64,000 nt of DNA from Crossaster papposus (GCA_037893245.1 JBAIAA010000704.1:620001-684000), one strand, 5' to 3'. Shown: positions 1 to 11,565, counted from the first letter of the stretch. Translations and numbers: made by a program. Notes: generated from the letters alone by a model not told the origin.

Positions 1-22
1 ATTCTCCATTTTACCTATGTAG

Positions 23-1061
23 TATCAGGCACATGTCCGACTGGCTACTATGGACTAGATTGTCTCAGTGATTGTCACTGTGCTAATAACGCTGCGTGCG
101 TGAGAGACAGTGGTTACTGCAGTGGATCTGATGGACTCTGTGCCAATGGATTCGTATCAGATACAAATACCAACAACTGTCAGACAGGTATTTGTAAACA
201 AAAAACTGCAGCAGCCGATATATTTGCAGTATCATGATGTTTAACTAAAACTTACATAACTTTGCAAAATTATTACTATTTCAAAAAAGTACACCACAGC
301 AATTATCGAGGGATGTTGATGACTGGCCACAAAACAGTCGTTTAATAAAGTGTAGGCCTACATGTAGCACCAACTATAATACCAAGCGAAAATTGTGTCA
401 TAGAAACACGGGGTTGTTTTCTTGTACTGTGTATTAATTATGAATACAAGAAGGATCACACAAATAAAAGTCAGTAAAATCAGAGGTTTACACTTTCAAA
501 TTGTGAGCCACAGCTTCTTTCATCTAAAAGCCACCGTGAATGTTATGCCAATTTGTGGATGGTTTAACCTTCTGGAAAACTTATTGGGCACTTTTAAAAT
601 AAACAACTATTTTGAAATTTCAGGTATCATATCCACCTTTGCATAGAATTCCCCCAATGTATCATATTAGTACATTATTATAATAATTTGTTTAGGGGAG
701 AGGGGTTACATTTAGAGTAGCTAGGATAAAAAAATAGACTAACAATGAAGTGTGTGCGTGTGTCTCCCTCTTCCGTCTGAAGGTATCATTGAATTCCGTG
801 TGTTGACGATGCCAAATCAAGGCCAGGATGCGACATTAAGTTGTGCAGCTACATCGGGGGACGTCCTGATGACGAGCTCCGTTATCCTATACAGCAGCGA
901 CTCATCAGTAAGATTTATACTAGCAGAAACTGTGATTCACGGGGCGGTGCTCAACAAGACGTACACTGTATCTGGACTGACTAACACCCAACTGGTTAAC
1001 TGCTATCTTTACCGTAACAGTCAATCTGTCCTATCAACGTCTCTGAGTGTGTTCTTTTATG
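23..1061 (+). CDS. Gene A ectodomain exons: last EGF repeat and Ig3
   Basis: Exon 23-187 encodes a six-plus-cysteine EGF module (starts [10 protein letters not shown], then [14 protein letters not shown]), 165 nt like its gene C counterpart. It is followed by GT at 188. Exon 783-1061 (279 nt) encodes an Ig-like domain beginning [12 protein letters not shown] with Cys in ATLSCAA and VNCYLY as the likely disulfide pair. Both exons are in phase 1-1, so either could be skipped without breaking frame. I see nothing coding in the intron 188-782. Confidence 0.8.
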
Positions 1062-4000
1062 GTAACTCAAGTTAACGTAGAAACGTTTTAGGTGCATCAA
1101 TTATTGTTCTAGCATTAGTCCAATGCTATATCCCTTGCATGTGCTTTGATCGTTTCCCTTCCAGTGTAACAAAGAACTGTTAAATGTATGATTTTACATG
1201 TGAACATTGTATTCATTTAAACATTTGCCATTTTGGTAAAGCTGAGTATCTACCATATCATTAGCGCATTTGTTGTTCTTTATCTGATACCTGAATATCC
1301 ATGATGTTGGCATAGATAGCACACACAATATGATTGTATTTTTCTAAAAACTAAAAGCATGTCATCCTTTTTATAACATGCCAATGTGTTGGTATAATTC
1401 CTAAGTGCCTAAGGTATCTATGATATTTGTGGGAGGTTGCGGGCTTACATCCTTCTCTTGTCAAAACCCCTTTACCTAATATTTATACGTAACGATTGAA
1501 GGTTCCTTCTGTGGTGTGTTTGATCTGGATAAGTATCTGGATGTGGCAATTAAAGTTCTATTAACCAGTCAAGATTTTCTCCGTGTGGTTTTGTTACAGT
1601 TCAGCTATACCTTAGCCAGCCTCCTACAGTCGTTGCTGGGCCGGAATCAGTGACTGTCAGCTGGCAGGCATGGGGATCACATATGAGTGATTCTGGAGAT
1701 GGACCAGTCATCAGATACATCGTTTACTCCTTGTTTTCACCTAATATGTGGACAATGGCTGCTGAGATACCATGTCTCAGACCAGTCCCAGGCTGCTTAC
1801 AGCTTTGTAGTCCAACCCCTGGATCCAAGCACTCAATACCAGTTTAGCGTGGCTGCTGTAAGAGACGGACCAGGAGGCCAAGGACCTCGGAGTTCTGGAT
1901 CACAGTTCATCTATCCTCTACCAACACCTCCTCCAACAACTGAAGGTCCCACTGTGGCAGAACAAACAACAGTTTCAGTACCATCCGCTACCACCATACC
2001 CACATTCACTGTAATAATAGGCCATTCACGTGAGCATTACAGTGCATTTTGACTTCGGGATATTTGTACGCGCGATTCAACAGTTGTTTGGTACATTTCA
2101 TAAATGAAAGTTTATTGTTTGTTAAATACAATGTTGGTATACACAAATTACCCGCATTTTGTCATGAGCTGGCTCAAGACTATACCCATGTCATCAACAA
2201 ACAGAACATTGATTTTGTTTTTGCCTATTTGTCTGTCAGCAACTACTGCGCAACCCACCCAAGCTGGTCCATCAAACACAGTTGCAATCTCTGTCATTGT
2301 CGTTGTCGTCATCGTCGTGATTGTCGTGGCTGTGGTCCTATCCACCTGTTTCTTTCATCATCAAAAATCCAGAAAACAATCAACAAAGACACAATCGGCA
2401 GGAGGACAGGAATTGGTAGGTGCAAATCGTGGAATAATATGAAAAGTTGAACTTTAACTATAAGACATGGAATACCCAATTCGTTTTCGTAAGATTAATG
2501 TTTGCTCGATCTTTCTCGAAGCATCGTCTTTCCAATAACAACTTTTCACAGTTGAGTCTACTCTGTTGATACTCTCTACTCTACTCTCTCTAAATGTTGA
2601 TAATTGGTTGTCAGTGTTGATTGTTGGCTTTTCACAGATCACGTATGATGATACTGAGGTACCACCAGACATTGTCACCGGGATATCAGACTATGAGAGG
2701 GTTGGTGGTGATTGCACAACGTCTTATGAAGTAGTTGGTATTAACATTCCGCCATCAGCATCAACCTATGATGACGTGAGCCTGCCAACTTGGGCAATTA
2801 AGTGGGGCATTCCTTGGGAGGACCTGATGGTTGGCAAGAAGGTCTTAGGCAAAGGACATTTTGGAGAAGTTCGCGACGGAGCAGTGATGGTGGAAGGAGA
2901 AGTTTCCAAGGCAGCTATAAAGACACTGAAGGGTAAGCACTAAGTAGAAATTTTGGAAATTACCACTGAAAAAAAATTACTGAAAACCTTCTCTATTGAG
3001 TCCATAAATTAAGTATTTCCCGGTTTAAATTGAAATTGAAATTCGAATTTATCAATAATATAATTTTCATTTGATTTCTGTCAATAATAAGCAAACACGT
3101 CGGCAAATGACCATCAGAACTTCATGGAGGAATTCCGGACGCTGACCAAAGTTGGACGGCACCCGAACGTGGTCGGCATTCTTGGTGCTTGCCAACATGA
3201 AGGTGGATAAAACTGTTAATTATTCCGAGGAGTTAAGTGTCAATGGTTACACATTTTGTCGAAACCATTCCTCAAAACTCCACGGATAAAGACAAATTTA
3301 TGTGAATCTGTTTCCAGGCATTCTGCACGTGGCTTTAGAGTTCATGCCCAACGGTGACCTGCGGACCTACCTGAGAAATGCCCGTTCCTTGGGGGACAAA
3401 GATCAACCAAATCTGTCTTCTGAGAAGCTGATTCAGTTTGCTTTGGATGTTGCCAAAGGAATGCAACACCTTTCTGACATGGGGGTGAGCGTCGGTCCTT
3501 GTTTTGGTAGAAACAATATACTGCAAATGAAACGGTCATAGCGTAGCAGTTCCTTCCTCGCCTTCCTCCGCTGTGACCTGCGTCCGCTGTGACTTGCGTT
3601 CGAATCCCGCTTTGGCCAATATTCGGATTGAGTTTTCAGTGGGATTCCGTGGGTTTTCCCAATAATATATTACTGGTGTTTTCCGTCCCACGTCTAAAAC
3701 TTTTTCTTCATTATTGTCTTCTTTCACTTGAAATAAATAAATTAATAAATTAATTAATTAAGTCTCTGTGCAGGTGATTCATCGCGATTTGGCGGCAAGG
3801 AACGTCCTCCTTGACAGTCAACTAGTTGCCAAGGTTTCCGACTTTGGCTTGTCACGTGGAGAAGATATCTACGTTCAGATGTCACGGGTGAGTATTGTAC
3901 ATGTATAGCGGCTGTCGTTAACTGCTGTTGCATTATCTATTATCCAAAGCTTCTTGCCAATACGCCAAACTTCTTCATACACTGTTTTAGTGTCTCCTTT

Positions 4001-5167
4001 ATTTTGCAGTATAACATCCTTTTGATATTATCTTTGCAGACACGGGTTCCTACTCGCTGGCTGTCTGTGGAGTCGTTGACTTCCAAGACTTACACAACTA
4101 AGAGTGACGTGTACGTACGCAAACAAATTAACACTTTGAATGTGAACAATTTTATGAACGTACAACAAATCGCCTACCATTTCAGTAAAGATTCATTTTT
4201 CATTATCGTTTTTATTTAGATGGTCCTTTGGAATCCTTCTGTGGGAAATTGCGACTCTGGGTAACATTACCTTTTAATGATTATGATATTTACTTTTTGT
4301 ATAATGATGAGTAAAAAAGTGGTGTCTTCGATTATGCTTAAGTCAAGATTTCTAAATTTAAGAGCAACGTATGTTTTTTTTACACTCCAATCTGTTCTCT
4401 CACTCTCAAGAGTATTGCACAATTTCTTTTCAAGGTGCCACTCCCTACGAAGACATTATATCTAAGGACCTGTTGTCGAAGTTGAAGAATGGATACCGAA
4501 TGCCCAAACCCAATAACTGTGACGATGAAATGTAAGATGTGATGTAAGACTTGGGTTTAAGCATGTATATGGGCGTTTGCATTTTCGTTCGTACATCAAT
4601 ACTTATATCTTTATCAATTCAACTTAACGATTCACTATAGTTGAAAGTGATATTGAACTTACTTTGTTTGCTGTCATGGTTAGTCCTTAAACATTATTCC
4701 AGTTACTTCTGCATGAGCATAATGTTTCTTAATGTCTAAAGGAGGAAACATACACTGCTGTTTAGTAAATAACACCAAAGATGTTGTGTTTTTTAGCTAC
4801 AACCTGATGCTGCTGTGTTGGCAGGAAGACCCAGCCAACCGACCTCATTTCAAGAAACTAGTGACTCGTCTGACAGGAATGGCCGATAACCAAAATGAAC
4901 ACGTGAGTGTTGGAATTGGTAGCAGTAAATTGGATACTTCAATGACTGAGCTACTATCATTCATGTACCTTCATCATGTTTGTGTTATAGAGTGTATTGT
5001 ACATAGTGGTCTAACCATGTAGTTAAGGTCTAAAACACCTGCTTAATAATTGAATTACGCATAGTTTCACGTTACTTGTTTTGTCTCTGTAGACGTACAT
5101 GCGACTGCTACCGAAAGCTGACAACTACATGTACTTGATGATTCGCCCCGAGCTGGATGACAACTGA
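23..5167 (+). CDS. Gene A: Tie/TEK-like receptor tyrosine kinase, type I (5' end outside window)
   Basis: Single-pass membrane receptor kinase of the Tie family, expected to pass an extracellular signal to a cytoplasmic tyrosine kinase. Visible exons by GT-AG borders and alignment with genes B-D: 23-187 (EGF), 783-1061 (Ig3), 1600-2029 (FN3), 2240-2415 (membrane helix), 2638-2932, 3092-3202, 3318-3484, 3774-3887, 4040-4110, 4220-4260, 4435-4531, 4797-4902 and 5093-5167 (kinase and tail, TGA at 5165-5167). The signal peptide, Ig1-2 and first EGF exons must lie left of the window. The closest relative here is gene C, with identical exon lengths except for FN3, which has one extra base causing a frameshift. 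The kinase itself looks intact, so this is either a recent pseudogene or a gene with a sequencing error. The ligand is unknown. Confidence 0.85.
1600..2029 (+). pseudogene. Gene A FN3/stalk exon with +1 frameshift
   Basis: The fibronectin III exon reads VSWQAWGSH and [13 protein letters not shown], then changes frame near 1770, where the sequence has ACCATGTCTC against ACCAGTCTTA in gene C. Past that point the FN3 end ([18 protein letters not shown]) and the Pro/Thr stalk continue in another frame. The exon is 430 nt against 426 nt in gene C. Three of the extra bases are an added ATA near 2014 and the fourth is the frame-breaking one. As given, the exon cannot join the membrane exon in frame, so the gene A product would lack helix and kinase unless this is an assembly error. 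Confidence 0.75.
2240..5167 (+). CDS. Gene A membrane helix, juxtamembrane and kinase exons
   Basis: Exon 2240-2415 has a Val/Ile-rich helix ending VLSTCFFHH, then a basic stop-transfer (KSRKQ). Exon 2638-2932 carries juxtamembrane tyrosines (DYERV, SYEVVG, TYDDV) and the Gly loop LGKGHFGEV with the ATP lysine in AAIKTLK. Later exons give EEF (helix C Glu), [19 protein letters not shown], the catalytic loop [41 protein letters not shown], the Tie-like NCDDE, and the tail [14 protein letters not shown]. All key kinase residues are present. The exon at 3092 uses an AAG acceptor because a few bases present in B-D are missing, and its 3' donor is GTGGAT, weaker than GTGGGT in B-D. Confidence 0.88.
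3537..3740 (+). repeat. tRNA-derived SINE in the intron before the HRD exon (gene A)
   Basis: Contains a Pol III B-box-like GTTCGAATCCC and the family body (ttgagttttcagtgggattcc, ttttccgtcccacgtctaaaac). The same element sits in the same intron in genes B, C and D, so it was inserted before the array expanded. The A box is eroded here but clear in gene D. Confidence 0.7.
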
Positions 5168-5690
5168 ACGGACAGACAAAAAGAGCATCGATGCTGCTTA
5201 AACAAAACTGCTCTTTGCGGTATTGCATTTAATCTGAACAGTTTGTGTAAAAGAAAATAACCAGGACAGATCTAATTTTGCATAGGATTGTATTTTGTCC
5301 CAAAAGGAAGTCAAGGGACAGAATTATGTTAAAATATTTACTCGTATATAAACAAATATGCGCAGATGTTTATATTAAGAAAATGTTTACAGTAATTATG
5401 TCATTGCATTTTATATTGCTATATGACACGAAAATATTTAAGACTTTTACGCTATTATATTGTTTTAATTATACCGGTTAAAAAATAGGAGGGACAAAAA
5501 TTGTATAAATGTATACACAGCTTAATACAATTATAGCGGCATGTCTATCAATTTCTGCTTTGTGTTGTGTAATTGTTTGTGTCGTAATGTTTTATATACA
5601 TGTATTTTGTGGTACTATAGTAGCGCTTGTAATTATAATAATCGCATTGCTTTGTTTAATCATGCTTTAATATATCTTAACGTTTAAATT
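5168..5690. other. 3' flank of gene A (no further gene seen)
   Basis: The sequence after the stop codon is shared with the 3' flanks of B and C: AAGAGCATCGATGCTGCT, then an AT-rich tract with ATGTTTATATTAAGAAAATG and GCGGCATGTCTATCAATTTC. It probably holds the 3' UTR and spacer. I saw no clear polyadenylation signal close to the stop. The same tract is amplified as about 287-bp tandem units downstream of gene B. Confidence 0.5.
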
Positions 5691-5696
5691 TTTAAT

Positions 5697-5800
5697 TCTC
5701 CACTAAACCAACGAATATACCCAATATATTATTAATTAAATAATTCTACACAAAAACAGTTTGGCATTGTGTTGGTCTTATTTCGCACCAAAAATCCGTT
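5697..5800 (-). repeat. B2 copy of split direct repeat (3' terminus of Ngaro-like element)
   Basis: About 100 bp starting ctccactaaaccaacgaata, repeated in the same orientation at 6318-6415 with few changes. It lies at the element's 3' border on the minus strand. About 370 bp of unassigned sequence (5801-6171) separates it from A2, longer than expected for adjacent A2-B2, so a small insertion there is possible. Confidence 0.75.
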
Positions 5801-6171
5801 ACAATTTTATAACATAAAATAAGGATATACGTCTTACAATTAACACAGAAAATATCGGCTGATTCGTATATTCAACAACTTGATATTTGCGTATTTCTGG
5901 AATTTATAAACATTATTATCCGTTAAATAATGACTTTACAGTATTCCAAATGTTCTTCCCTTCAAATTTAAATTTGAATATAATAAACCTCGAGATAACT
6001 GGAGAACCAACCGTGATAGTAGCCGGCTACGAAAACTCGAAACTCATTGAGAAAATTGAGAACGTAGGATGGGCCCAAGCTTACTATCTCCTGCCAACCA
6101 GATGATTGGATTCTCCTGATTACGGACTATACACATAATCTCGCGGTTAATATAGGTATTAATGTTATACA

Positions 6172-6415
6172 ATAATAAATTAGCACGTCTGTTCAATGGT
6201 GCGAGCCAACGTGAAGTGACGCTCACGCCACACCCCATTACCCTATTCTTGTACATACCGTGGAGAAACCAAATATATGCTAATTCACCGGGGGAGCTCA
6301 ACCGTATTATTGTTGTTTCTCCACTAAACCAAAGAATATACCCAATATATTATTAATTAAATAATTCTACACAAAAACAGTTTGGCATTGTGTTGGTCTT
6401 ATTTCGGACCATTAT
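6172..6415 (-). repeat. A2 and B1 copies of split direct repeats
   Basis: 6172-6310 matches 12058-12195 almost base for base (starts aaattagcacgtctgttcaa, includes tgaagtgacgctcacgccac). 6318-6415 matches 5697-5800. On the minus strand this gives B1 immediately followed by A2 downstream of the recombinase, as in Ngaro/PAT-type elements. Confidence 0.8.
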
Positions 6416-6453
6416 GCAGATACATGCACAATCTGAGTTTAAAGTCAGGGAAA

Positions 6454-7141
6454 CTACAATCCCAACGATTGGGAAACTGAAAGAAGCTTCGAAAAGTCTT
6501 CTTTCACATAGCCATCTTTGGCCGACTCTGATTTCCACCTGCCATGTCTTTTAAACAATCTGTCTGCTATTCCAGCTCTGGCAGCCTCGGTGGCTCCCCC
6601 TGAACGCAAACTGTGAACACATTTATTGGAAACATCGCCACCTATTGGCTTAAGTGCATCCATGATAACCTCACGTACTCTAGAATAAGACATTGGTTGG
6701 TTCACACTTCTTAACTTGTAGCCTTGCTTTGTAGCAGTTAAACTTCTAAATAAATATGCATTTTCACCAGGGAGTTGTACCAGTTCAAGATATTTTTCTA
6801 ACATCCTAACAGGACAGGCTTTAGAAGAAATCTTCGCTACGATTTAATACATGGTTACCATTTCTATAAATATCCGTTTTACTTGAAGGGATAAACATTG
6901 ACACATGTGACTGATTAAATATTAAATGGCCTCTCTTAATGTGTGCAAGTTCATTAAAACAAAGAAAACCTGCAAAGGCAAGTAAGCACATTGTCACAGT
7001 TCTTATGGCTAAGAGATTTTTAACCGACAAATCTGCACAGTGATATTCGTACATTTTAACTAGAATGTCAGCTGAGATTGGCTCTTTTTTGGAGACTGGA
7101 GTTGCTAGTATTCGTTTGAGACCTTCGACAGCTTGTTTCAC
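6454..7141 (-). pseudogene. Tyrosine recombinase, catalytic part (Ngaro-like), split and frameshifted
   Basis: Read on the minus strand. 7141-6821 gives the helical first half (VKQAVEGLKRILA...NELAHIKRG, with the first catalytic-region segment). After a stop/frame break near 6810, 6804-6454 gives CVHSLRSGGATEAA and HGRWKSESAKDGY, the H-x-x-R box, the second H/W box and the nucleophile Tyr of phage-integrase-type enzymes. It should cut and join the circular cDNA at integration. Its N-terminal half lies beyond the inserted element, at 9406-9167, so the enzyme cannot be made intact. Confidence 0.8.
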
Positions 7142-7540
7142 TTATACCCCAGTCACAATTAAAGCGGAGCCCGGGCGGCGTGTGCGATTTCTAGGCATCG
7201 GCCGGCGTGTAGAGGTCGGCGAAAGATCGTGCGATATGGCGGTCACAGTCACAATTAAAAGTGCCCCGTACGCTGCCATGACGGGGCCCGGGGGGTCGCC
7301 GACCAGCGATCGGCCGACTTTCTTGGAAATGGGGTCGAATTATTGGCCCGTTTATCGGCCGGTGTCCGGCAGGCACTCGTCCGGTGCCCTGCTAATGTCC
7401 TTACGATACCCCTGCGGTATCCGGCAGGGTGCCAACCAATTCGTACAGGTCGTACGGCGGCCGGACGGGCATCTGTAGTGTGCCTGTCGAGTGGCCAGCG
7501 ATCAACGGCCGGCGGCAGAAGCTCTCCTCTGACCTTCTTA

Positions 7541-8361
7541 ATGGCCCTGTCACACTAGAACGTTTTAGGCCAACGCGTGAGTAGCGCGTTAAAAATAGTT
7601 GATATGCTGGCAAACGCTGAACTTCCACAGAAAAAGTCAAGTTGAACCGTGATTTCAGCGTGTCCATAACGCGTTAATAACGGGTTCATAGCGTTCGCCA
7701 GCGCGTGAATAACGCGTTAGTAACGCGCTCGACGACTGATGAACGACTGCCCAGCGCGTGAGTAGCGCGGTCCAACGCGCGCCAGCGTACGGCAACGAAC
7801 ACATGATTAGTTGTACAAAAATATGACGCGCTACTACAGTAATGGCCCTGTCACACCAGAACGTTTTAGGCCAACGTGTTGAAATTTCGGCAACACGCGG
7901 GTAAACGCTGACCAACGCTAGGCCAGCGTTCGCAACGCGCTGAGCGCGTTACCCACACGCTGGAACACGCTGTCACACGCTGAGACAAAAATACGTTTTT
8001 CAACATACCTTGAGCGTTTGCCAGCGTGTGACTGCACACGCTAGCGGCGCGCAAGAAGGCCGTTACTTACGCGTCGAACGCGCTAGACGATCGTTACCAA
8101 CCCACTACTCTCACGCTGGCGACCCGCTGTCGTATTTTTTATATAAATCAGTGATGCGTTCATTACACGCTGAGCGCGTTCCTCACACGCTACTTACGCG
8201 CCGGCATACGCTATGAACCCGTTATCAACCTGTATGAACACGCTGAAATCACGGTTCCACTTGACTTTTTCTGTGAAAGTTCAGCAATTGCCAGCGTATC
8301 AACTATTTTTAACGCGCTACTCATGCATTGGCCTAAAACGTCCTGGTGTGGCAGGGCCATA
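7541..8361. repeat. Palindromic MITE, member 1 (TIR atggccctgtcacac)
   Basis: The left arm 7541-7690 and the right arm 8213-8361 are inverted copies over about 140 bp. The arms share ccctgtcaca.., acgttttaggccaacg, and tttttctgtg.aagttcag. No coding capacity is seen. Confidence 0.75.
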
Positions 8362-8671
8362 ACCAGCGTGTCGCAAGCGTACGCCGGCGTACGCCAGCGT
8401 GTGAGTAGCGGGTTGATAACGATCGCCTAGCGTGTTCGACGCGTGAGTAACGAATCTAAAACGCGCCGCCAGCGTGTGCAGTCACACGCTGGCAAACGCT
8501 GGAAATTGTAGCTATTTTGAAGAAAAAAAAATTCCTCAGCGTATGACAGCGTGTCCCAGCGTGTGAGTAACGCGCTCATCGTGTTGCTAACGCTGGCCTA
8601 GCGTTGGTTAGCGTTTGCCAGCGTGTTGCCAAAATTACAACACGCTACTCACGCGTTGGCCTAAAATGTAG
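7842..8671. repeat. Palindromic MITE, member 2, interlocked with member 1
   Basis: The left arm 7842-8050 (atggccctgtcacaccagaa) pairs with the complement at 8465-8671 (gtgcagtcacacgctggcaa ... cgttggcctaaaa). The right end lacks the last bases of the TIR. Its span crosses that of member 1 instead of nesting inside it. Confidence 0.65.
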
Positions 8672-9166
8672 TACTTGCACTATGAAACTTGTGTGATAAA
8701 CTGTGTGTAGATGTAGATGAGCCGCTTTTTTTACCCTGCGAGCCCCGGCCGATGCATGACCGATTTCAGGCTGGGCGCCGGCAGGGCGCCGTCTGGCCCC
8801 CGGCCGATTTCCGGCCAGGCACCGCCAAGTCGGCCGGACGCCTGGCGGGACCCGGCCGGCGTGTGGGCGGCGCCTGGCCGATATATTGATTGTCTGGGTT
8901 GTCCAAAATTTGGCTCGGCGCCCGCCCGACGTGTGCGATGCCCTGCCGGACATCAGCTAGGCATCGACCGATTTATTGGCGATCAGTTTGCGATGCGAAA
9001 CGCCGCACCAGGTTTTAAGTCCGAGTTAAAAGTAACTCGATGCCCGCCCGATGCCAAAAAATGAACCGGCAGCCGCAAGAAGTCCCGTGGGGCCCCGGCC
9101 GAAAATGCCTAGAAATCCGCCGCAAACTAATCGCAAACCCATCGCAAGCCAATTGTGACTGGGGTA

Positions 9167-9406
9167 TAAAGGTGAGGAGCATGGATCAGAGAAACCTGCC
9201 AGCTTATGTGCCCAAGCAATAGCCGAACAAGCTTTAGCTATGGGTGCCGGTGTATTAGCTGTATGGCTAATATGAATGAGATACAATGATACGAAATAGG
9301 GCTTAGCTGGTAATTCTGATTTTCCATATTTTCCAGCCCATGTACACCAACTAATAAAGGCGCCTCCGTATTGCTTTGCGGTAGAGTCTGCTCTACAGCA
9401 CATCAC
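9167..9406 (-). pseudogene. Tyrosine recombinase N-terminal (core-binding) fragment
   Basis: On the minus strand the fragment reads STAKQYGGAFISWCTWAGKYG ... IAWAHKLAGFSDPCSS, a helical SAM-like core-binding domain. It stops being recombinase at the inverted-repeat end of the inserted element (about 9171). The protein continues at 7141 on the other side. The insertion therefore postdates the retrotransposon. Confidence 0.75.
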
Positions 9407-9644
9407 GACCTCTGGTAACTCCGATGCTAGCTCCCTCAGGTATCCATGTTGCTCCCTCTCATGTCCCTTGTCTGACTATATTCCTCTTTGGAAAATTAGC
9501 TGTAAAATAAATGTACATGTAATATTACAAATATTTAAGCTACATTTTGTTCATTCATTTATGATTCAAAGCTACCATAAGCTCAATTCCTACTGTAGGA
9601 ACTTGTTCTTGTCGGACACTGGTTAGGCATATCTTACTGCCTTG

Positions 9645-10229
9645 TCAAAACTGCAATCTGATTGCAAGTATAGGACTCCTGGCTATTTGATTAACGAACT
9701 GTTCGTTATCACCCCTGCCACTTAAAAACATGTCAGGAAAATACGGGATTTCCTGAACCTCTGTAACTCCTACTATCGGAGTTTGTCCATCTGGGAACAG
9801 AATTGGCCAAAACGGGGCTGAATACCACTGTGGGCAAATTAGGGTTTCTGAAGCATTATTGTGCATCATATGAAAAAGTACTCTTGGAATAAGATGGACT
9901 GGAGGAACTATCCAGTTATTTTCATTTGACCAGTCGAGTGTAAATGCATCTATGCTTTCACACCCCGGATTCCAGAATCTTGAGTTATATCTCGGGAGCT
10001 TAGTGTTAAAATAAGTGGCAAATCTGTCAATGGTATGGGGTCCCCACATTTGTTCACATTGATTGAAAATTATATCCGAGACGGCCCAATCATCAGTATC
10101 TACAATTCTACTGATATAATCTGCCCTTTCATTCTTAGTTCTAGGGATCCACTCTACCTCAAGGGAGATGTTGTGTCTGACACAAATGCTGAAAATATCA
10201 ACAGCAATCTTTTGCAATTCTTCCTTCAT
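9645..10229 (-). pseudogene. Ngaro/DIRS RNase H C-terminal domain
   Basis: About 194 codons on the minus strand. Recognisable DIRS-order features are EWIPRTKNERADYISR (end of RNase H), MWGPHTIDRFA, LPRYNSRFWNPG, IDAFTLDWS and WYSAPFWP. In retrotransposition this domain degrades the RNA strand. It lies between the reverse transcriptase and recombinase parts, in the same direction. The upstream part of RNase H (10230-10437) is out of frame. Confidence 0.75.
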
Positions 10230-10437
10230 AGTGCCACTCGTAATTATGATGGCTACTGCTTAGTTGTCTGTGAACCATTTCACCCTGTGTTCGGCAAGTT
10301 TATCTACATACGACAACAAGGTCATTTCTACAGCCTTGAGTTCTCTTCATGTGGAACTCTTGATTTTCTCAATATGGTCCCACTGACCATGTGCGCATTC
10401 GCACGCTACATCTACAATACACCCACCATATCCTGAA

Positions 10438-10686
10438 CTACTTGCATACTATTCTAGAAGCTGTGGGTTTTGGTTCAATGCTCTCAAAATTTAACATACG
10501 AATGTTTTCGAACCAGAAGTTTAATTCACTCATAGCCTGCCTAGACAAAGCAACAGAAGAATCCCAACTTGTTCTCGATTCTATGCACGCATGCATCGCC
10601 TTGGTCATAAGCCTTGCTATATTTCCTACTGCTAGACTTGTAGATACTATCTTACCTACGACGCTCGCCAGAGGTCTTACCTTCAT
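10438..10686 (-). pseudogene. Ngaro/DIRS RT-RNase H connection fragment
   Basis: Minus-strand fragment with GKIVSTSLAVGNIARLMTKAMH and LNFWFENIRMLN, matching the thumb/connection segment that follows the palm in DIRS-order reverse transcriptases (typically G-x-hhS...ar..T+.mh...W). It is separated from the palm fragment by stops and frame changes, so it is a remnant. Confidence 0.6.
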
Positions 10687-10796
10687 AGTACCATGTCCAC
10701 CCTTGTTCTGAATAATTCCTGAAATACCTTGATATATATCAATGATTCTTCTTTGTGGTACACTAAAGGAACCTGCGTTTAAATCTATGTCATAAC

Positions 10797-11475
10797 CTAC
10801 TCTAGTGTTTTAGATGGCTCCCACTTGGACTTTTGGACATTCGGCACAAACCCAGCGGCAATAAGATCTGCCCTAATGCTGTCACTAGCTGATTTTGCTT
10901 CTGCAAACTTGTTTCCGTAGCCTAAGCCATCATTCAAATACACTACAATATCTTTGCCTTCACTCCTCCATTTCTTCACCAATGGTCTAACAACTTTTGT
11001 AAAGATGTACGGAGCGGGGCTTAGACCAAATGGAAGGCATTTAAATCTAAAGTATGTTATCTTACCGTCTAAATTCCAAGCGAACCCTAGGAATTTCCTA
11101 TGACTGTGGTGTATTTCTACACTGGTGATAGCCCGATTTAAGGTCGAACTTGAACATGAAACCACCTTTCCTGAGGAAATTTCATGCGGTGCGAATATCC
11201 TCGTATTTCACCGAGGTCTTTCGAATGAATTTGTTCAGCAACCGTAGATCTAGGATAAGACGTTTTTTCCCATTTTGCTGAACAGAAACCGTAAGAGCTG
11301 GGTTAGTGAAATTTGGTTGTACGGAGCAAAGTTCAATTGATCCCACTTCTAATAACTCTGATATAGCCTCTGATACAAATGTGTGATGCGACATAGCAGA
11401 CATGTTGTTCTTAAAAAACTGCACCAGAGGCAAATCGTAAAAGGGGATTGTAAAACCATAAACAATTGTCTCCAT
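10797..11475 (-). pseudogene. Ngaro/DIRS reverse transcriptase palm, two frames, YLND in place of YLDD
   Basis: 11475-11182 reads FVSEAISELLEVGSIE and RLILDLRLLNKFI (RT boxes 1-2). After a frame break, 11165-10797 reads FRFKCLPFGLSPAPYIFTKVVRPLV and VVYLNDGLGYG. The catalytic box, normally Y-L-D-D, has Asn at its first Asp (codon about 10932-10934), which should abolish polymerisation. Together with the frame break this marks an old inactive copy. Confidence 0.8.
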
Positions 11476-11565
11476 TATAAAACTAGGGGTTCCTATTTGG
11501 CGCCAAAAAGACGCGTGGCTCTTCCATCTGCCTGATACTTTGATTGGCTGATTACCTTGATTTTT

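Larger units (their letters stand above)
7147..9171. mobile_element. Composite terminal-inverted-repeat element inserted in the recombinase gene
   Basis: The ends are inverted copies: tataccccagtcacaatt at 7145-7162 and its complement at 9152-9171, with the probable TA target at each edge. Inside the TIRs are GC-rich arms (gatgccgg/ccggccgat words, 7165-7540 and 8740-9150) around two palindromic MITEs. I see no convincing transposase, so it is non-autonomous. Base composition (GC-rich, many CG) is unlike anything else in the window. Confidence 0.75.

Noticed and set aside
6044-6356. Frames on both strands in 5900-6360
   Set aside because: They lie in the terminal repeats of the Ngaro-like element and show no domain.
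7065-7558. Several long frames in the GC-rich arms (also 8645-9064)
   Set aside because: GC-rich, stop-poor DNA of a palindromic element gives frames on both strands by chance; no domain seen.
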